Source of the DNA: Variovorax sp. | GTDB lineage: Bacteria; Pseudomonadota; Gammaproteobacteria; Burkholderiales; Burkholderiaceae_C | NCBI GenBank assembly: GCA_028292145.1 | Contig: JAQGMX010000402.1 | Coordinates: 1-17,626, forward strand | DNA length: 17,626 nucleotides | Direction of reading: 5' to 3' | In this document: one piece after another, positions 14,435-17,626 of the stretch | Layout of the letters: each line of letters begins with the position of its first letter | Numbering within the stretch: position 1 is the first letter of the stretch | The notes under the pieces: model-generated | What the model was told of the DNA's origin: nothing | The model's input: only the letters and a program-made list of their open reading frames with translations | The model's database searches: none | Program-made: the position numbers and the translations under genes

Positions 14435-14992
14435 TCACTTCGGCAGCATGACTTTGTCGATCACGTGGATCACGCCGTTCGACTGGATCACGTCGGCGAT
14501 CGTCACGGTCGCCACGTCGCCCTTTTCATCGGTCACGGTGACCTTGCCGCCGGTGCTCTTCACCGTCAGCGTGCCGCCAGCGACGGTCTTCAGCTTGGCC
14601 ATGCCCTTGCCGGCCATGACTTCCTTCGACAGCGCGGCCGCGTCGAGCTTGCCCGGCACGACGTGGTACGTGAGGATGCCGGTCAGCATCGCCTTGTTCT
14701 CGGGCTTGAGCAGCGTATCGACCGTGCCGGCCGGCAGCGCAGCGAAAGCCGCGTTGGTCGGTGCGAACACGGTGAACGGACCCGGGCCCTTCAGCGTCTC
14801 GACCAGGCCTGCCGCCTTGACGGCAGCGACCAGCGTGGTGTGATCCTTGGAGTTGACGGCGTTGTCGATGATGTCCTTGGTCGGCAGCATCGAAGCGCCA
14901 CCGACCATCACCTGGGCCATGGCAGAAACGGCACCGACCGACAGCGCGACGGCGAGGGTGACGGAAGCGAGGCGGGAAAACTTGGCTTGCAT
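14435..14992 (-). CDS. Secreted fasciclin (FAS1) domain protein
   Basis: A 185-residue exported protein. Residues 1-27 are a signal peptide (MQAKFSRLASV, hydrophobic core, AMA-type site). The rest is one FAS1 domain, a fold linked to adhesion and matrix interactions, although the bacterial role is usually unknown. The two signature segments are present: the H1-type TVFAPTNAAF (about 74-83) and the H2-type YHVVPGKLDA. The domain ends in the typical GVIHVIDKVMLP. Length equals a single-domain bacterial FAS1 protein. The ATG at 14992 has AGGAGT 6 bases upstream; a longer open frame to 15094 lacks such a site. It is a single-gene transcript with its own strong terminator downstream, lying just after tRNA-Gly on the same strand. 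Confidence 0.94.
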   Translation of the reverse strand: MQAKFSRLASVTLAVALSVGAVSAMAQVMVGGASMLPTKDIIDNAVNSKDHTTLVAAVKAAGLVETLKGPGPFTVFAPTNAAFAALPAGTVDTLLKPENKAMLTGILTYHVVPGKLDAAALSKEVMAGKGMAKLKTVAGGTLTVKSTGGKVTVTDEKGDVATVTIADVIQSNGVIHVIDKVMLPK

Positions 14993-15099
14993 GGATGACT
15001 CCTGAGTTGTGAGCCGCGACGAAGATGCGTGGCGGCTGTCACTCATACGGGTCGAATCCCGGAATGGATTCATCGGGCTGCAGAAAGCCCACAAGACAT

Positions 15100-15173
15100 T
15101 GGAGCGGGTGAAGAGAATCGAACTCTCGTCAGTTGCTTGGGAAGCAACAGCTCTGCCATTGAGCTACACCCGC
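15100..15173 (-). tRNA. tRNA-Gly (anticodon CCC)
   Basis: The minus strand folds into a complete 74-base cloverleaf with encoded CCA: acceptor GCGGGTG/CACCCGC, D stem GCTC/GAGC, anticodon stem GTTGC/GCAAC with loop TTCCCAA (anticodon CCC, reads GGG), T stem GAGAG/CTCTT around TTCGATT, discriminator T as usual for glycine tRNAs. A small hairpin (GGGCT/AGCCC at 15075-15090) follows 10 bases downstream and may act in 3' processing or termination, though it has no T-tract. A TAGAAT (15185-15190, minus strand) is a possible -10. Confidence 0.97.
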
Positions 15174-15411
15174 ATCGGGTGCGCATTCTAACGACAACGT
15201 CGCCAACGAATGCCGTCAAATTTGAACTGACAAAGACAGTTAACATTTGTCCACAAATTGTGGGATTGCACACAATCTAAAGTGTTTTTCTGCTTTTCGT
15301 CGACTCATTCACGCCACCCCGCCTTACAGGCCTGGGGACTGCATGGAAAATACACATCTTCTTACATAGACGTTCTGTGCATCGGTTTTTTGATCAGATG
15401 CAAGAGACAAC
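15174..15411. other. AT-rich intergenic region with clustered inverted repeats
   Basis: No gene was found. Base composition is clearly more AT-rich than the flanks. Three inverted repeats lie in a row: AACTG-N7-CAGTT (15225-15241), CCACAA-A-TTGTGG (15251-15263), and GATTG-CACA-CAATC (15264-15277); the second overlaps ATTGTG-N8-CACAAT (15257-15276). The region must hold the promoters of tRNA-Gly (minus) and of the 15412 gene (plus). A weak plus-strand pair is TTGTCC (15247-15252) and CACAAT (15271-15276) with an 18-bp spacer. Confidence 0.6.
15378..15402 (+). repeat. Inverted repeat just before the 15412 start
   Basis: TGCATC (15378-15383) and GATGCA (15397-15402) are perfect complements around a 13-base, T-rich loop. 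The right arm ends 9 bases before the ATG at 15412 and touches the weak ribosome site (AAGAGA 15402-15407). If transcribed, the hairpin would partly mask translation initiation. Confidence 0.45.
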
Positions 15412-15825
15412 ATGGTTACTGAAATGCATTCGAGTTCGGTTGAAAACTTTTCGATTTCGACTGCTGCAGCAGCTGTCGATCACGCTGTCGACGCGTTCAT
15501 GGAAAGGCATGGTCCAGTGCCGTTTTGCCAGTCGACGGATTTCGGGGTCTTGGATGCTAAGGCGCAAAGTGACGTGCAACGCAAGGAAGCGGCGCACTAC
15601 AAGGACAGTCCGGAACTCTCGGCTGTCCACTTCTGCCTGACCTCCGCCCAGGCGTTGCTCGAAATCAGCAAGACGCTGACGCAGCGCCAGTCGCTGCGAT
15701 CGCCGCACGAACAGGAGCGCCACTGGAAAGCCTTGGCGGAAGAAGCCAAACTGGCGGGTCGAGCTGCCTACCGTGCGGTACTCATCCTTTCGGATCCTTC
15801 AGCAGCCAATGCACAACGCTCATGA
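15412..15825 (+). CDS. Hypothetical cytoplasmic protein, first of a two-gene unit
   Basis: A 137-residue protein I do not recognise. There is no signal peptide or membrane segment. The N-terminus is Ser/Thr/Ala-rich (8-21); the central part has FCQSTDFGVLDAKAQSDVQRKEAAHYKD (about 38-65); residues 72-129 look mostly alpha-helical (CLTSAQALLEISKTLTQRQ, KALAEEAKLAGRAAYRAVLIL). The start may be the ATG at 15412 (AAGAGA 5 bases upstream) or the in-frame ATG at 15424. Its TGA overlaps the next gene's ATG (ATGA), so the two are translationally coupled. The coding frame is supported by that overlap and by coding-like composition, not by homology. Confidence 0.65.
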   Translation: MVTEMHSSSVENFSISTAAAAVDHAVDAFMERHGPVPFCQSTDFGVLDAKAQSDVQRKEAAHYKDSPELSAVHFCLTSAQALLEISKTLTQRQSLRSPHEQERHWKALAEEAKLAGRAAYRAVLILSDPSAANAQRS

Positions 15826-16262
15826 GCCTCTTCAACTGGCGCAGCGACAAGAAAGAGCAACCTGCCGCTGAGGCACGGACGGAGCCGGCAGTCATGGCGC
15901 CGTCCGCGCCGATCACGCCGTCTGAAGCACCCAAACAGGTCTTGTCGACGCCATTTGCGCTGTCCCAGTCGATCTTCTACAAGCACTGGAAAGCGATCAG
16001 CGCCGAAGGCATCACGGCGTCGCAGTTCATCGAGTTCCTGCAGCCGTTCGCCGATCTCGACGGCATCTCGGTCTCTTACGTGTACAGCGACGCCGACGGC
16101 AAGGAGCGCGTCTACAACCGTCGCCGCGACGACGCCACGGACGAGAACCCGCTGACGGTGGCGATCAAGGAAAAGAAGATCTCGCTCGATCAGGCGCTCG
16201 CGCTGGCGCGGAACGAAGAAGGCCGCGTCTGGATCGAGAGCAATTTCATCGACCTGAAGTAG
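15822..16262 (+). CDS. Hypothetical protein, second of a two-gene unit
   Basis: A 146-residue soluble protein I do not recognise. After MSLFNWRSDKKEQ there is a Pro/Ala/Glu-rich, probably flexible linker (14-42), then a compact domain (about 46-146) that begins with an aromatic helix (ALSQSIFYKHWKAISAEG), has a mixed strand region (DGISVSYVYSDADGKERVYNRRRDD) and ends in VWIESNFIDLK. It starts inside the stop of the upstream gene (ATGA) and lacks its own ribosome site, consistent with coupling. The two proteins may act together. The end lies 12 bp from the convergent small gene, and no terminator is obvious. Confidence 0.7.
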   Translation: MSLFNWRSDKKEQPAAEARTEPAVMAPSAPITPSEAPKQVLSTPFALSQSIFYKHWKAISAEGITASQFIEFLQPFADLDGISVSYVYSDADGKERVYNRRRDDATDENPLTVAIKEKKISLDQALALARNEEGRVWIESNFIDLK

Positions 16263-16274
16263 TGACGTAGCGCG

Positions 16275-16457
16275 CTACCTGTCGATCACCCGGCGCGCAA
16301 AGCGCTCCAGGTAATCCAACAGCTGGTTGGCGCCGGCGACGGCTGCAGCCTCGTCACCGGTCGCGATGCCCTTGGCCAGCGCCATGTGCGCATCGGCACC
16401 TTCGACGATCTCGCCGACTGGCGCTTTCGCAACTTCAGGGGCCGGTTCGGGCGCCAT
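16275..16457 (-). CDS. Probable small acidic-to-basic helical protein
   Basis: A 60-residue frame reads MAPEPAPEVAK, then an acidic middle and an amphipathic C-terminal helix ANQLLDYLERFARRVIDR. The protein has no signal or membrane segment. I think it real because it fills the gap between a convergent gene and alaS, and the terminal helix looks like a conserved short protein of this bacterial group. The ATG at 16457 is the sensible start, because the frame upstream is only the shadow of alaS and its leader. No Shine-Dalgarno is visible, which lowers confidence. A perfect palindrome, GTAGCGCGCTAC (16267-16278), covers its stop codon. Confidence 0.5.
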   Translation of the reverse strand: MAPEPAPEVAKAPVGEIVEGADAHMALAKGIATGDEAAAVAGANQLLDYLERFARRVIDR

Positions 16458-16489
16458 CTGCGTCGTTCGGGTGCGGATGACGCACCGTT

Positions 16490-16517
16490 TTGATGGACAA
16501 CGCGCGCAACGGATAAT
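16490..16517 (+). promoter_or_regulatory. Probable sigma70-type promoter of alaS
   Basis: TTGATG (16490-16495) and GATAAT (16512-16517), a 5-of-6 match to the -10 consensus, are separated by 16 bp. Transcription would start near 16524, giving a leader of about 25 bases before the ATG at 16549. It is the best-looking promoter in this gap and is correctly placed for alaS. Confidence 0.55.
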
Positions 16518-16548
16518 GCAAAGCTGTTCTCCGAAGACTTCCGACCTC

Positions 16549-17626
16549 ATGACCACGACCACGATCACGCCCACCGGTACACCCATGTCCGTCGCGGACA
16601 TCCGCAAGACATTCCTCGACTTCTTCGCCTCCAAGGGCCACACGATCGTGGCGTCGAGCCCGCTGGTGCCGGGCAACGACCCGACGCTGATGTTCACCAA
16701 CTCGGGCATGGTCCAGTTCAAGGACGTGTTCCTCGGCGACGACAAGCGTCCGTACGTGCGCGCCACGTCCGTCCAGGCCTGCCTGCGCGCCGGCGGCAAA
16801 CACAACGACCTGGAAAACGTCGGTTACACCGCCCGCCACCACACCTTCTTCGAGATGCTGGGTAACTGGAGCTTCGGCGACTACTTCAAGCGCGAATCGC
16901 TCAAATGGGCCTGGGAACTGCTGACCGAGGTCTACAAGCTGCCGGCCGAACGCCTGCTCGCGACCGTCTATGAAGAAGACGACGAGGCCTACGACATCTG
17001 GACAAAGGAAATCGGCCTGCCGCCCGAGCGCGTGATCCGCATCGGCGACAACAAGGGCGGCCGCTACAAGTCCGACAACTTCTGGATGATGGCCGACACC
17101 GGTCCGTGCGGCCCGTGCAGCGAGATCTTCTACGATCACGGCGACCACATCCCCGGCGGCCCGCCCGGCAGCCCCGACGAAGACGGCGACCGCTTCATCG
17201 AGATCTGGAACAACGTGTTCATGCAGTTCGACATGGCTGCCGATGGCAGCGTCACCAAGCTGCCCGCGCCCTGCGTCGACACCGGCATGGGGCTCGAGCG
17301 CCTCGCGGCCATCCTGCAGCACGTCCACAGCAACTACGAGATCGACCTGTTCGCTGCGCTCATCAAAGCCGCATCGCGCGAGACCGGCGAGAAGGATTTG
17401 GGCAACAACAGCCTGCGCGTCATCGCCGACCACATCCGCGCGACCGCGTTTCTGGTCACCGACGGCGTGATCCCGTCGAACGAAGGCCGCGGCTACGTGC
17501 AGCGCCGCATCGTGCGCCGCGCCATCCGCCACGGCTACAAGCTCGGCCAGAAGAAGCCGTTCTTCCACAAGCTGGTGCCCGATCTGGTGGCGCTGATGGG
17601 CGATGCCTATCCGAAGCTGGTGGCGG
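16549..17626 (+). CDS. alaS: Alanyl-tRNA synthetase (partial, runs off right edge)
   Basis: The first 359 residues of a class II aminoacyl-tRNA synthetase that charges tRNA-Ala in the cytoplasm. The full protein is usually about 870-880 residues. The catalytic core is unmistakable: IRKTFLDFFASKGH (18-31), PTLMFTNSGMVQFKDVFLG, the ATP-site region VGYTARHHTFFEMLGNWSFGDYF with motif 2, DNFWMMADTGPCGPCSE, VDTGMGLERL (motif 3-like), and the RHGY stretch after RRAIR. Two starts are possible: the ATG at 16549 or the in-frame ATG at 16585 (residue 13), where family members commonly begin; neither has a good Shine-Dalgarno. I keep 16549 because the promoter spacing allows it. The editing and C-terminal domains lie outside the window. 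Confidence 0.95.
   Translation, partial: MTTTTITPTGTPMSVADIRKTFLDFFASKGHTIVASSPLVPGNDPTLMFTNSGMVQFKDVFLGDDKRPYVRATSVQACLRAGGKHNDLENVGYTARHHTFFEMLGNWSFGDYFKRESLKWAWELLTEVYKLPAERLLATVYEEDDEAYDIWTKEIGLPPERVIRIGDNKGGRYKSDNFWMMADTGPCGPCSEIFYDHGDHIPGGPPGSPDEDGDRFIEIWNNVFMQFDMAADGSVTKLPAPCVDTGMGLERLAAILQHVHSNYEIDLFAALIKAASRETGEKDLGNNSLRVIADHIRATAFLVTDGVIPSNEGRGYVQRRIVRRAIRHGYKLGQKKPFFHKLVPDLVALMGDAYPKLVA

Noticed and set aside
15050..15066. A tRNA T-arm-like stretch (GGGTCGAATCCC) upstream of the fasciclin gene
   Set aside because: The loop is one base short and no acceptor, D or anticodon arm can be built around it; probably chance, not a duplicated tRNA end or attachment site.
15247..15255. A DnaA-box-like TTGTCCACA
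   Set aside because: A single near-match with one mismatch and no cluster of boxes or replication genes nearby; not evidence of an origin.
16435..17568. A 377-codon minus-strand frame opposite alaS
   Set aside because: Shadow frame of a highly conserved plus-strand alaS.

Overview
The window is GC-rich (roughly two thirds G+C by eye), densely coded and rich in overlapping stop/start codons. The gene content (ImuA-ImuB-DnaE2 mutasome with a CTGT-N8-ACAG LexA box, AlaRS of proteobacterial type, Gly-CCC tRNA with encoded CCA) fits a betaproteobacterium, most likely of the Burkholderiales or a close order. I cannot fix a genus from the sequence alone. No insertion sequence, integrase, phage gene, CRISPR array or plasmid function was seen; this looks like chromosomal backbone with a few lineage-specific genes.

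Layout. (1) 1-1746, minus strand: a tight three-gene unit, secreted mono-haem cytochrome c, then an exported-looking aldo/keto reductase, then a one-TM protein with a DUF4124-like segment that runs off the left edge. (2) 1747-1964: divergent intergenic region holding a 20-codon scrap of a response-regulator C-terminus and a near-perfect LexA box that is the centre of a 48-bp near-palindrome abutting the imuA start. (3) 1965-8436, plus strand: SOS mutagenesis cassette imuA-imuB-dnaE2, followed 41 bp later by a protein with a proline-rich tail, a winged-helix-like region and a PD-(D/E)XK-like core. (4) 8528-9295, plus: a small unknown protein directly abutting a hotdog thioesterase. (5) 14162-9287, minus: a translationally coupled three-gene operon (outer-membrane barrel protein, small PstS-like periplasmic protein, membrane-bound PAS-GGDEF-GGDEF-EAL protein), converging on the thioesterase with a 9-bp overlap. 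(6) 14992-14344, minus: a secreted fasciclin-domain protein with a textbook Rho-independent terminator. (7) 15173-15100, minus: tRNA-Gly(CCC). (8) 15174-15411: AT-rich intergenic stretch dense in inverted repeats. (9) 15412-16262, plus: two overlapping unknown genes. (10) 16457-16275, minus: a likely small protein. (11) 16549 to the right edge, plus: alaS, with a recognisable promoter.

How the genes work together. The clearest system is the damage-inducible mutasome: LexA represses the single promoter, and on DNA damage ImuA, ImuB and DnaE2 are made together for error-prone translesion synthesis. The linked PD-(D/E)XK-like gene is a candidate accessory factor of that pathway. The second system is the minus-strand operon in which an envelope pore and a solute-binding-like protein are co-translated with a dual GGDEF/EAL enzyme, suggesting an envelope sensing input into cyclic-di-GMP signalling. 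These two are the places where something not fully described is most likely.
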